Source: Granulicella mallensis MP5ACTX8
Lineage (GTDB): Bacteria; Acidobacteriota; Terriglobia; Terriglobales; Acidobacteriaceae
Direction: 5' to 3'
NCBI RefSeq assembly: GCF_000178955.2
Contig: NC_016631.1
Location: 4,154,001 to 4,218,000, forward strand
DNA: 64,000 bases
The first letter of the stretch is position 1; each line of letters begins with the position of its first letter. The translations under genes were made by a program, and so were the position numbers. Of this stretch, positions 17,137 to 26,071 are shown in pieces. Below the pieces are notes generated by a model. The model saw only the letters and a program-made list of their open reading frames with translations. It ran no database searches and had not been told where the DNA came from.

Positions 17137-17421
17137 CGGGTGCCCCATCCTCGACGCGCGGCTTTTTGCGCGGCAGGGTGGGGTATAGACGCTAAGCGAA
17201 TCCCACAGATCTTCGATGCGCGCTCTGCGTCGGGGGTATCGTTTGCGGTAGCAAACGACCGTACTCCTCTATCCGGCCACGATCGCCACTACAAGCTCAA
17301 AGCGGTCGTGCATTCGCACGATACCCCTGACGCAGAGCGCGATGCTAATGTTTGTGCCTCGCTTAGCGTCCATACCCCACCCTGCCGCGCATAAAGCCGC
17401 GCGTCGAGGATGGGGCACCCG
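17137..17421. repeat. 285-bp nested palindromic element
   Basis: The left end CGGGTGCCCCATCCTCGACG recurs inverted at the right end (CGTCGAGGATGGGGCACCCG at 17402-17421). The inner parts also match inverted: CGGCAGGGTGGGGTAT against ATACCCCACCCTGCCG, TAGACGCTAAGCG against CGCTTAGCGTCCA, and GCGCTCTGCGTCGGGGGTATCG against CGATACCCCTGACGCAGAGCGC, with interruptions. No ORF of its own. It looks like a non-autonomous mobile element (MITE-like) or a large structured intergenic element lying between the lon stop (17443) and the DUF488 start. Confidence 0.85.
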
Positions 17422-17442
17422 TTTCGAGTTTCACGTCACTTC

Positions 17443-19875
17443 TTACTGCGCCGCGGCCAGTACCTCTTCGCGCACTTCCTCGTTCTGTACCGCTTCCTTC
17501 ACCGACTTCGGCAAAGCCACAGCCAGAACATCTTCGATGCGCGAGGCGTAGTGGATCGTCACGCCCTCGACCTGGTCTGCCGTGAGGTCCTCTTCCACAT
17601 TGGACTTCACGTCGATCGGCAGAATCACATCGCGAACACCTGCCCGCTTGGCCGCAAGGAACTTCTCCTTGATGCCGCCGACCGGCAATACATTGCCGCT
17701 CAACGTAATCTCACCGGTCATCGCCAGCAGCGGACGCACAGGCTTGTCCGTCAGCAGAGACACCAGCGCCGTCGCCATCGTGACGCCCGCACTCGGGCCG
17801 TCCTTCGGGATCGCTCCCGCCGGTACGTGGATGTGCAGATCGATGTCCTTCAGCACATCCTCATCCAGCCCCAGAGAAGTCGCGTTCGACCGCACCCACG
17901 TCAGCGCCGCCTGCATCGACTCCTTCATCACGTCGCCGATCTGGCCCGTAATGCTGAAGCCGCCCTTGCCCTTCATCTTGTTGGCTTCGATAAAGAGCAC
18001 GTCGCCCCCAGCCGGTGTCCAGGCCAGCCCCACAGCCACGCCAGCGCGCTTGGTGCGTTCGGCGATCTCCGTGTCCACACGAACCTTGATGCCGCCCAGG
18101 AACTCATGGATGATCTCCGGCGTAATCACCAGCTTCTCGGTGCGCCCTTCTGCTACCTTACGAGCCAGCTTGCGGCAGACCGTTCCGATCAACTGTTCCA
18201 GCCGGCGAACACCTGCCTCACGCGTGTAGTGCCGCGCGATCAGCGCAACGCTCTCCGTCGGGAACTCGATCAGGTCTACGGAAATTCCGTTCTCCTTGAT
18301 TTGGCGAGGAATGAGGTACTTCTCCGCGATGTTGACCTTCTCCTCTTCCGTATAACCGGTCAGTTCGATGATCTCCATACGGTCCAGCAACGGCGCCGGA
18401 ATCGGGTCGAGCTGGTTCGCCGTGCAGATGAACAGCACCTTGCTCAGGTCGAACGGCTGGTCGAGATAGTTGTCGCGGAACGTGTTGTTCTGTTCCGGAT
18501 CAAGCGTCTCCAGCAGCGCACTTGACGGGTCTCCGCGGAAGTCGCGGCCCAGCTTGTCGATCTCGTCCAGCATGAAGACCGGGTCGTTTACCTCGACGCG
18601 CTTCAGGTGCTGAATGATCTGCCCCGGCAGAGCGCCGATGTACGTGCGCCGATGCCCGCGGATCTCCGCCTCGTCATGCATGCCGCCCAGCGAGATGCGC
18701 GAGAACTTGCGTCCCAGGGCACGAGCGATCGAGCGTCCCAGCGAGGTCTTACCCACGCCCGGAGGTCCGACGAAGCACAGGATTGGCCCCTTCATGTCCG
18801 GCTTCAGACGACGCACGCTCAGGTAGTCCAGAATGCGGTCCTTCACCTTCCGCAGCCCGTAGTGGTCCTCATCGAGCACACTCTGCGCATGAACGATGTC
18901 CACCTCACCGGCCGACCCCTTCGACCACGGCAGCACGGCGAGCCATTCGACATAGTTCCGCGTGAGCGAGTAGTCCGCCGCCGCAGGATTCATCCGGCCC
19001 AACCGGCCGAGTTCCTTGAGCGCGTCCTTCTTCACGTCCTCGGGCATGCCCGCCGCTTCGATCTTCTCTTTCAGGTCGGCGATGTCCTTCTGCGTATCGT
19101 CCTGGTCGCCGAGCTCCTTCTGGATCGCCTTCATCTGCTCGCGCAGATAGTAGTCCCGCTGCGACTGCTGAACGGAGTCCTGCACCTCGGTCTGGATCTT
19201 GTTGCGAAGCTGCTGCACCTCGATCTCTTTGGCCAGGTGGCTGTTGATCTTCTCCAGACGCGTCTTCACATCCTGCGTCTCGAGCAGCTCCTGCTTGTCC
19301 GTGGTCGAGAGGAACGGCAGGCTCGACGCGATAAAGTCCGACAACCGGCTCGAATCCTCGATATTGATAGCGATGGTCTGCAGATCGTCCGACAGGGTCG
19401 AGGAGGAGGTCACAATCTCCTGGAACTGGCCGACCACGTTCCGCTGCATGGCCTCGGCCTCCGGGGAGGTCTCCGGCTCTACCTCGGGCAGAACTTCGCA
19501 CTCCGCCATCAGAAACGGCTGAGTCTGGGTGTAGTTTCCAATCTTTACGCGCTCCGTGCCTTCGGTGAAGACAAAAAGGCTCTGGTTCGGCATCTTCACG
19601 ACTTTATGAACGGTCGCCCGGGTGCCGATGACATGCAAATCTCCTCCATCCGGCTGGTCCTGACGGGCATCCTTCTGGGCCACCACGAGGATCGTCTTCT
19701 CCTCGCCCAGGGACTGGATCAATTGGATGGAACTCTCACGCCCTACGGTCAAAGGCAGGACGGCATGGGGGAACAAAACGGTGTCCCGAACAGGCAAAAC
19801 GGGGTAAGAGCGGCCCTTGTCCTCTCCACTTCTGACCTCGGACGGTTTGATCACACTAACAAATTCGCTTGGCAT
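17443..19875 (-). CDS. lon: ATP-dependent Lon protease
   Basis: 810 residues from the ATG at 19875, which has AGAGGA nine bases upstream; an ATG nine codons earlier lacks such a site. LAN substrate-binding domain (about 20-220), coiled-coil region, AAA module with Walker [10 protein letters not shown] and Walker [10 protein letters not shown], sensor and lid, then the protease domain with catalytic Ser in PKDGPSAGV and the Lys in [14 protein letters not shown]. Degrades damaged and regulatory proteins in the cytoplasm. Family length (about 800) fits. It stands alone, transcribed away from tRNA-Leu(TAG). Confidence 0.97.
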   Translation of the reverse strand: MPSEFVSVIKPSEVRSGEDKGRSYPVLPVRDTVLFPHAVLPLTVGRESSIQLIQSLGEEKTILVVAQKDARQDQPDGGDLHVIGTRATVHKVVKMPNQSLFVFTEGTERVKIGNYTQTQPFLMAECEVLPEVEPETSPEAEAMQRNVVGQFQEIVTSSSTLSDDLQTIAINIEDSSRLSDFIASSLPFLSTTDKQELLETQDVKTRLEKINSHLAKEIEVQQLRNKIQTEVQDSVQQSQRDYYLREQMKAIQKELGDQDDTQKDIADLKEKIEAAGMPEDVKKDALKELGRLGRMNPAAADYSLTRNYVEWLAVLPWSKGSAGEVDIVHAQSVLDEDHYGLRKVKDRILDYLSVRRLKPDMKGPILCFVGPPGVGKTSLGRSIARALGRKFSRISLGGMHDEAEIRGHRRTYIGALPGQIIQHLKRVEVNDPVFMLDEIDKLGRDFRGDPSSALLETLDPEQNNTFRDNYLDQPFDLSKVLFICTANQLDPIPAPLLDRMEIIELTGYTEEEKVNIAEKYLIPRQIKENGISVDLIEFPTESVALIARHYTREAGVRRLEQLIGTVCRKLARKVAEGRTEKLVITPEIIHEFLGGIKVRVDTEIAERTKRAGVAVGLAWTPAGGDVLFIEANKMKGKGGFSITGQIGDVMKESMQAALTWVRSNATSLGLDEDVLKDIDLHIHVPAGAIPKDGPSAGVTMATALVSLLTDKPVRPLLAMTGEITLSGNVLPVGGIKEKFLAAKRAGVRDVILPIDVKSNVEEDLTADQVEGVTIHYASRIEDVLAVALPKSVKEAVQNEEVREEVLAAAQ

Positions 19876-20223
19876 CTTGAGTGTTCCTCTATCAACTTTC
19901 ATGAATAGGATGCACTATTATCCTTGTCGGTCGCAAATCTGCGTCCAAATTTCTCTTCGGACCCGGCGGCTCTACCTCATGAGACGTAATCTGGGAGGGT
20001 TCCCAGCGTCTTTCTGTCTTATAAAACGCTGGCGAGCAGCAAACGGTTCATCCGGAAACCACGCGTGACAAAGAATTGACATCGAGCAGGTTTCGTTAAC
20101 GCCAAAACTCACGCTTGTCTCCCCCTCTCTGCACCTTCTCCCTAAATACTGGACACAGAATTCCCGGCATTTGGGTCTCTCCGATTGCAACCCGCCTCCA
20201 TTCCCGTTACCCTTAACCTCACC
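19876..20223. other. Divergent intergenic region between lon and tRNA-Leu(TAG)
   Basis: No gene seen. It must hold the lon promoter on the minus strand and the tRNA promoter on the plus strand. A short inverted pair (CCAGCGTCTTTC / GAAAGACGCTGG region near 20006) is present but I could not define promoter boxes or a CIRCE-type element with confidence. Confidence 0.4.
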
Positions 20224-20305
20224 GCGGGAGTGGTGAAATGGCAGACACGCAGGTCTTAGAAGCCTGTGCTTCGGCGTGGGGGTTCGAGTCCCCCCTCCCG
20301 CACCA
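20224..20305 (+). tRNA. tRNA-Leu(TAG)
   Basis: Acceptor GCGGGAG pairs with CTCCCGC and the CCA is encoded. Anticodon loop CTTAGAA closed by CAGGT/GCCTG gives anticodon TAG (codon CUA). A long variable arm and GGTTCGAGTC T-loop support Leu. The next gene starts only about 20 bases after its 3' end. Confidence 0.95.
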
Positions 20306-20322
20306 ATGAATTCGACTTCAGG

Positions 20323-20661
20323 ATGACGATGAGCCAGACCATTACCCAGCCCGACAACACCAAGATCACCCTGAACAAGTCCGCCGATTACCGTGACTCC
20401 TACGCCAACAGCGTTCAGGTCCGCCTCTCCGTCTGGGATTTCTTTCTGGTCTTCGGCACGCTCGAGCAGCAGTCTGCCGAACAGGTGAACATCGATAACT
20501 TTCAGGGCATTTATCTTAGCCCCCAACAGGCCAAGGCGCTGAACAATCTATTGAGCCACAACCTCGCGCAGTACGAGCAGACCTTCGGCACCATCTCGCT
20601 GGAGAGCTCGCAGCAGCCGGGCGCACCGCGTTTCGTCCCGGGCAACGGCCCCGTCCACTAA
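20323..20661 (+). CDS. DUF3467 family protein
   Basis: 112 residues from the ATG at 20323; the ATG two codons later (20329) has better spacing to AGGATGA and may be the true start. The pattern YANSVQVRLSVWDFFLVFG followed by QGIYLSPQQAKALNNLLSHNL and YEQTFG is that of DUF3467, a small family of unknown function with an immunoglobulin-like or beta-rich fold predicted. It follows tRNA-Leu immediately and ends 4 bases before the next gene's GTG, so it is probably co-transcribed with the glycosyltransferase. Confidence 0.82.
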   Translation: MTMSQTITQPDNTKITLNKSADYRDSYANSVQVRLSVWDFFLVFGTLEQQSAEQVNIDNFQGIYLSPQQAKALNNLLSHNLAQYEQTFGTISLESSQQPGAPRFVPGNGPVH

Positions 20662-20665
20662 AACA

Positions 20666-22270
20666 GTGGAGTCTCTTCCGCAAGCTCTTCGCAGAAGCAC
20701 GGCGCGGCTGGCTTCCCTGCCCGGCCCCGTGCTCTTCGCGATCTTTTTTGCCGCCATCGCCCTGGGACACCTTACCCTGCTGCAACTACCCTACTTCTGG
20801 GATGAGGGCGGCTACTACATTCCAGCCGCGCTCGATTTCTTCCATCGCTTCACCCTGATCCCCGAATTCACCAACGCCCATCCGCCACTGCCGAACATCG
20901 TCCTCGGCACGCTCTGGCATGTCACCGGGTATCACATCCTCGCGACGCGGCTCATGATCTGCACCTTTGCCGCAGCGGCCATGCTCGCTATATTCCGCAT
21001 GACGCAATCCCTGCTGGGCCCCAGCGCAGCCGTCGCTGCAACGTTTCTCACGGCGATCTATCCCATCTGGTTCGCGCAGAGTACGCTGGCACACGCCGAC
21101 ATCTTCGCCGCTGCATTCACTCTCTGGGCCTTCGCTCTGTACTTCGCGACCGACGCAAATGAAAAGAGCAGACAGCTCTGGATCGCCGTACTGTTTTCCC
21201 TCGCGGCGCTCTCGAAAGAGACCGCTATCGTCGAGCCGGCAGCCCTCGCCGCGATGCATCTGGTGCTGCTGATTCGCGACCGGCGCTCTGCCCTCGCGCG
21301 ACGCCTCCATGCATCCTGGCTCGTCACACTCTCCCTGCCGCTTCTGCCTTTGATCGCGTGGTATGCCTATCATCATCACCGCACCGGCTTTACCTTCGGC
21401 AACCCCGAGTACCTGCGCTACAACGCCACGGCAAACCTCAGCGCGGCGCATATCTTTCTCTCTCTGTACTATCGGTTCCTGCATCTGGCCTGGCAGCGCA
21501 ATCTCTGGGTCGCCCTCGTCATCGCTATCGCCTGCCTGCTTCTTCCACTTCCATCTGAGAACAAGCCCCGGTCGCTATCGACGACAACCCTGCGCACCAT
21601 CGCGGTTCTTGTGGCAGCCAACTGGCTTGCCTTCTCCGTGCTGGGAGGAGCGCTTCTCACGCGCTACCTGCTGCCCGTCTACCCACTGATTCTGCTGGTC
21701 TGCGTCGCAACCTGGCGTGCGCGAACGAGTCACTGGCCCTGGCTCGCGGCACTCACGGGAATGTCTTTCCTGACAGCTCTCTGGATCAGCCCTCCGACGT
21801 CGTACGCGCCAGAAGACAGCCTCACCTATCGCGACATGATCGTCGTCCACCAGGAGGGGATCGCCTATATCGACCAGCATTTTCCCGATGCCCGCGTCCT
21901 CACCGCCTGGCCGGCGGCTGCGGAGTTGGTGCGTCCCGACCTCGGCTACACGAATCGCTCCATCAGGGTCACACCCATTGAAAACTTCACGACGGCTGAA
22001 GTTCTGAAAGCGAGGCAGGAACCCGGCCTCTTCGACACCGCCTTGGTAGTCACGACGCGGTACACCACCCCTGAGCTTCGCAGGTATCTACTGCAACATC
22101 CAGACACCCGCCGTGGACGTGAGTTCGCCGACCAGCGTGATCTATCTCCGGATGAAGTAGCCGCCATCCTCGGGGGACAGATCGTCTGGAAGGACACCCG
22201 CGACGGTGAATGGGCCGCTGTCCTCCGCTTCCCGCGCAGCTATGAAGCGCTCTTACAGCCGATGCCGTAG
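20666..22270 (+). CDS. GT39/ArnT-like membrane glycosyltransferase
   Basis: 534 residues beginning with GTG. A first membrane helix (about 20-42) is followed by the acidic loop LPYFWDEGGYY, the Asp-Glu site of GT-C enzymes (PMT/ArnT/Alg families) that use polyprenyl-phosphate sugars, and then HPPLPN. About ten further hydrophobic segments lie between 60 and 370, and a soluble periplasmic C-terminus follows. It probably transfers a sugar to lipid or protein outside the cytoplasmic membrane. The acceptor cannot be told. Confidence 0.83.
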   Translation: MESLPQALRRSTARLASLPGPVLFAIFFAAIALGHLTLLQLPYFWDEGGYYIPAALDFFHRFTLIPEFTNAHPPLPNIVLGTLWHVTGYHILATRLMICTFAAAAMLAIFRMTQSLLGPSAAVAATFLTAIYPIWFAQSTLAHADIFAAAFTLWAFALYFATDANEKSRQLWIAVLFSLAALSKETAIVEPAALAAMHLVLLIRDRRSALARRLHASWLVTLSLPLLPLIAWYAYHHHRTGFTFGNPEYLRYNATANLSAAHIFLSLYYRFLHLAWQRNLWVALVIAIACLLLPLPSENKPRSLSTTTLRTIAVLVAANWLAFSVLGGALLTRYLLPVYPLILLVCVATWRARTSHWPWLAALTGMSFLTALWISPPTSYAPEDSLTYRDMIVVHQEGIAYIDQHFPDARVLTAWPAAAELVRPDLGYTNRSIRVTPIENFTTAEVLKARQEPGLFDTALVVTTRYTTPELRRYLLQHPDTRRGREFADQRDLSPDEVAAILGGQIVWKDTRDGEWAAVLRFPRSYEALLQPMP

Positions 22271-22289
22271 ATAGCTTTTGCTATTCTGG

Positions 22290-22565
22290 CCTTTGCCTTT
22301 CTTGCTTGTCATTCCCGAAGGGAATCTGCTTCTGCCTTTGCATTTGCCGTTGCTTTTCTTGTTGTCATTCCGAGCGTAGCGAGCGAACCTGCTGTCTCCC
22401 GTTTTTCGTTCGCAGTTCCGAGAAAACATACAGGCCGCAACAGAAAAAGACGCGGTTGCGTTACTGCAGAACATTCGTGATGACACGGGCGAAGAACGGG
22501 AGGAAGCAGGTCCACTCGCTGCGCTCGGGATGACAACCAGAAAAGCAAATGCCAAAACAACAAAA
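22290..22565. repeat. Dispersed palindromic repeat block (TTGTCATTCC family)
   Basis: Fills the gap after the glycosyltransferase gene. It contains TTGTCATTCCCGAAGGGAA, then TTGTCATTCCGAGCGTAGCG with GAACCTGCTGTCTCCCG, and an inverted copy (CGGGAGGAAGCAGGTCCACT ... GCGCTCGGGATGACAACCAG). Simple TTGCCTTTGCTTTT-type tracts join the units. No gene is present here. Confidence 0.85.
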
Positions 22566-22602
22566 CCAGTTTTCCCAAACTTCCTGCTAGACTCGTCACA
22601 AC

Positions 22603-22971
22603 ATGCGTCGCGTCCTCACATTGCTTCTGCTCGCAGTCTTCGGTCTCCCGACCGTTGCACCGCTGCTTGCAATGGGACAGGACACCGACTCGCATCTGCC
22701 CATATGCTGCCGCCGTAATGGCGACCACCATTGCGCGATGGGCATGAGCCAGCCGACGACCACGCCTGCCTTCAGCGCACGCTGCCCGCACTTTCCGCAG
22801 CCCACGGTACCGGCTCCGACAGGCACATTTGCCGCGCTCGTTACGCCCGCGCAGCTCGTGCAAATCGATCTCTCGATCCTCGCCGCCCCACAGCGTGCCG
22901 AGACCCAGCGCCGCATCTCCCGCGAGCGCTCCCGCCACAAACGCGGCCCTCCTGCCGTTCGTCTCTCCTAG
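22603..22971 (+). CDS. Small exported Cys/His/Met protein
   Basis: 122 residues. A signal peptide (MRRVLTLLLLAVFGLPTVAPLLA) is followed by HLPICCRRNGDHHCAMGM, a dense cluster of Cys, His and Met likely to bind a soft metal such as copper. A later CPH adds a further Cys/His. The C-terminal third is basic and probably disordered. I do not recognise a named family. It precedes the TonB receptor and the PepSY protein (which carries its own Met-rich segment) on the same strand, suggesting a shared metal role. That is inference. Confidence 0.65.
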   Translation: MRRVLTLLLLAVFGLPTVAPLLAMGQDTDSHLPICCRRNGDHHCAMGMSQPTTTPAFSARCPHFPQPTVPAPTGTFAALVTPAQLVQIDLSILAAPQRAETQRRISRERSRHKRGPPAVRLS

Positions 22972-23085
22972 AGCAGTTTCGGCTTTACTCGTTACACCAG
23001 AGGGATTGTAAGGATGGTTTTCCTGGGGGAAAACCATGCAAACGGTCTTCGCCCCTGTAAACGTCTAAGCCGAAACAGCTGTAGC
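22972..23085. promoter_or_regulatory. Nested hairpin element upstream of the TonB receptor
   Basis: A perfect inner hairpin ATGGTTTTCC-TGGG-GGAAAACCAT (23014-23037) sits inside an outer stem formed by AGTTTCGGCTT (22975-22985) and AAGCCGAAAC (23067-23076), with GTTAC/GTAAAC pairing between. It could be a terminator, a leader RNA structure, or a short dispersed palindrome; I cannot decide which. Confidence 0.55.
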
Positions 23086-23162
23086 TCTCCCTTTTCATCG
23101 CAACTGAAGAACTTTCGCGGCCGCACCTTGTCGTGCGCTCCGCTGTCCCATGGAGGACGAAC

Positions 23163-26018
23163 GTGTACCGGTTTTTATCCCTCTTTCTGCTATCCCTTCT
23201 CATCCCCTGCCTTGCTGCGCAGGAGACGATCAACAACGCCTCGCTCTCCGGACGAGTGACCGATTCCACCGGAGCCATGATTCGCGACGCGACCGTAACC
23301 GCACGAGCCACAGCGACCAACGTCGCAACCAAAGCCGAAACCGACGCCGCCGGACGTTTCCGCTTTCCCTATCTCCAGGTCGGCCAATACCAGGTAACGA
23401 TTCACCACACAGGCTTCGCAGATGCCAACGCAACTCTTACTCTCACCATTGGCGCAGCCTTCAACCTTCCCATCACCCTTACAGCAGGCTCCACGGAAGC
23501 TGTAACTGTCACCGCAGAGTCGCCTGTCCTCGAAGCCGATCGCAGCCAGATCGCAGGAACGATCTCGCAGACCGAGGCCGCCAATCTGCCGTTCGAAGGC
23601 CGCAACTATCTCGACATCGCTCTCCTGCTGCCCGGCGTGTCGCCGACCAATACGGCCAGCACGCAAACTCTCGCGGAGACCTCCGAGGTTGCAGGCCAGG
23701 GATACTCCGTCAACAGCCAGCGCAACTTCTCCAACAGCTTCGTCGTCGACGGCCTCTCCGACAACGACGATGCCGCCGGCGTAGCCGGAAACGTCTTCAG
23801 CCTGGACGTAGTGCGCGAGTTCCAGGTCGTTACCTCGGGAGGACAGGCAGAGTTCGGACGCGCCCTCGGAGGGTACTTCAACCTCATCACCAAGAGCGGC
23901 ACCAACCAGCTCCACGGAACGGCCTATGGCTTTCTGCGCAATCAGCGTTTGAATGCGGACAATGCGCTCTCGGGCAGCAACCTGCCGATTACACAGGGAC
24001 AGTACGGCGCAAGCCTGTCAGGCCCTCTGCGGAAAGACCGCACCTTCCTCTTTGGCAACTTTGAAGAGGAGCGCCTGCGAACGGACGGCATCATCACCAT
24101 CACGCCGGCAAACGCCGCCACGATCAACGCAAGGCTGCAGGCTGTCGGCTATCAAGCTCCGCTCCTCACGGTTGGAACAGGACCGACCACTCTCTATCCC
24201 ACAACGCTGCATACGGACACGGCGTTTCTGCGCGCCGACCATCGCTTCAGCCCGAACGATCAGCTCAATGTGCGATACAGCTACTACAAACTCAGCAGCC
24301 TCAACGCAAGAGGTGCTGGAAGCCTCAATACGGTGAGCAACGGCACCTCCGTCTTCGACACCAACCATACGGTGGCCGTCAGCAACATTGCTACGCTATC
24401 GCCGCGAACCTTCAACGAGACACGCGGACAATTCATCTACGACAGCCTGAACGCACCGCCGAACGATCAGGTCGGCCCAGTGGTGACGATCTCCGGAGTC
24501 GCAACCTTCGGACGTTCCGTATCCTCACCCACAGCGCGGCTCAACTATCTGGGCGAGATCGTAGATAACCTGGTGATGGAGCGCGGAGCACACACCTTCA
24601 AGGCCGGCGTGGACTTCCTCTACAACGACGACACCATCACCTATCCGCAATCATTGCGTGGTTCCTACACGTTCTCTTCCCTCGCGACCTTTCTCAGCGG
24701 CACCTATAACTCGCAGGGCTACACCCAGAACTTCGGAGTGCCCACAGTCCAGCAGAGCAATCCCAACGTCGGCTTCTATGCGCAGGACGAGTGGAAGATT
24801 TCGCCATCCTTCACGTTGAACGCCGGCGTCCGGTACGACCTTGAGTTCCTGCATACGATCAACACCAATACCGGCAATGTCTCGCCTCGTATCGGTTTCG
24901 CCTGGGCGCCCTATGCCAATCGCGGAACCGTGGTGCGCGGCAGCTATGGCCTCTTTTACGACCGCATCCCGCTGCGTCCACTGGCCAACGCACTGCTCTC
25001 GGCACACAACACTACCGATCCCAATCAAGCAGCCCTGCTGAGCTATACCTTCTCTCCTGGGCAGGCAGGAGCTCCTGTATTTCCTGATGTAGCCATTGCT
25101 CCACCAGCGGGAGCGGTCGAAAACTACTCCACGATGAATCCCAGCATCCAGAACCCTTTCTCCCAACAGGCAAGCCTGGAGATCGAGCAGCAGATTCTAA
25201 AGACCGAGACACTGGGCATCAGCTACCAACACCTGCGCGGAGAGCACCTCATCGGTTCGATCAACACCAACATCAACCTCGATGGAACGCGGCCCGATCC
25301 AACACGCGGCAACATTAAGCCTTACAGCTCGGCCTTCGATTCGTACTTCGACGCGCTGGAAGTTTCACTGCAGCAACGTCCTTTGCCCTGGGGCTCGGCG
25401 CGGCTTTCCTACACCTACTCCAAGGCAATCGACAATATCAGCGAGTTCTTCTTCAGCGCTCCCATCAACAACTTCAATCTGCGCGAGGACCGTGGCCGTT
25501 CCGACGACGACCAGCGTCATCGCCTCGTCTTCGATGCAAGCCTGACCTCCTCCACCAAACCCGCCAACGGTTGGGTCGATCACGTGACACACGGCTGGCG
25601 GCTCGGAGGAATTCTGCAGTACTACTCGCGTCTTCCTTTCAACGTCACCACCGGCGCAAATACAAAACAGGCAACCTCGCAAAGACCCTGCGCCGCGGGC
25701 TTCAGCCTCACGGCGAACGGAGGCTTGAACCCTTGCACCGAGGCTCTCCCGGGTGCCGTCATCGGCCGCAATACCGGCACCGGCTTTGACTTCTTCAGCC
25801 TGAACTCGCGTCTCAGCCGCACCTTCACGCTGACAGAACGAGTCAAGCTGGAAGGCATGGCCGAGGCCTTCAATGCGCTCAACCACCGCAACGACATGAT
25901 CCCGAACGGTACCTTCGGCACAGGCAACTATCCCACCAAACCCAACGAGACCTTTGGTCAGGCAACAGCGGTTGGCGATCCCCGAAGCATTCAACTTGCC
26001 GTTCGATTGAGCTTCTAA
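23163..26018 (+). CDS. TonB-dependent receptor with carboxypeptidase-regulatory-like domain (Oar type)
   Basis: 951 residues from the GTG at 23163, which has GGAGGA six bases upstream; a GTG ten codons earlier is weaker. Signal peptide VYRFLSLFLLSLLIPCLAA, then a CarboxypepD_reg-like beta-sandwich (about 30-110, SGRVTDSTGAMIRDATVTA), a plug domain (about 115-230, SVNSQRNFSNSFVVDG) and a long beta-barrel ending in a terminal aromatic-type strand (IQLAVRLSF). This architecture is heavily expanded in Acidobacteriota and related to Myxococcus Oar. It should take up a ligand across the outer membrane with TonB energy. The PepSY protein 53 bases downstream hints at metal or metallophore uptake. Confidence 0.92.
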   Translation: MYRFLSLFLLSLLIPCLAAQETINNASLSGRVTDSTGAMIRDATVTARATATNVATKAETDAAGRFRFPYLQVGQYQVTIHHTGFADANATLTLTIGAAFNLPITLTAGSTEAVTVTAESPVLEADRSQIAGTISQTEAANLPFEGRNYLDIALLLPGVSPTNTASTQTLAETSEVAGQGYSVNSQRNFSNSFVVDGLSDNDDAAGVAGNVFSLDVVREFQVVTSGGQAEFGRALGGYFNLITKSGTNQLHGTAYGFLRNQRLNADNALSGSNLPITQGQYGASLSGPLRKDRTFLFGNFEEERLRTDGIITITPANAATINARLQAVGYQAPLLTVGTGPTTLYPTTLHTDTAFLRADHRFSPNDQLNVRYSYYKLSSLNARGAGSLNTVSNGTSVFDTNHTVAVSNIATLSPRTFNETRGQFIYDSLNAPPNDQVGPVVTISGVATFGRSVSSPTARLNYLGEIVDNLVMERGAHTFKAGVDFLYNDDTITYPQSLRGSYTFSSLATFLSGTYNSQGYTQNFGVPTVQQSNPNVGFYAQDEWKISPSFTLNAGVRYDLEFLHTINTNTGNVSPRIGFAWAPYANRGTVVRGSYGLFYDRIPLRPLANALLSAHNTTDPNQAALLSYTFSPGQAGAPVFPDVAIAPPAGAVENYSTMNPSIQNPFSQQASLEIEQQILKTETLGISYQHLRGEHLIGSINTNINLDGTRPDPTRGNIKPYSSAFDSYFDALEVSLQQRPLPWGSARLSYTYSKAIDNISEFFFSAPINNFNLREDRGRSDDDQRHRLVFDASLTSSTKPANGWVDHVTHGWRLGGILQYYSRLPFNVTTGANTKQATSQRPCAAGFSLTANGGLNPCTEALPGAVIGRNTGTGFDFFSLNSRLSRTFTLTERVKLEGMAEAFNALNHRNDMIPNGTFGTGNYPTKPNETFGQATAVGDPRSIQLAVRLSF

Positions 26019-26071
26019 ACCAGGCTGGTTGAGCCGGCCCCTCGGCCGGCTCAACCGGACGGAGACACCCT

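Noticed and set aside
18607..19908. A 433-codon plus-strand frame across lon
   Set aside because: Antisense to lon; Arg/His/Leu-rich without motif.
22309..23037. Minus-strand 242-codon frame over the repeat block and the small Cys/His gene
   Set aside because: Built largely from repeat sequence plus antisense of a signal-peptide gene.
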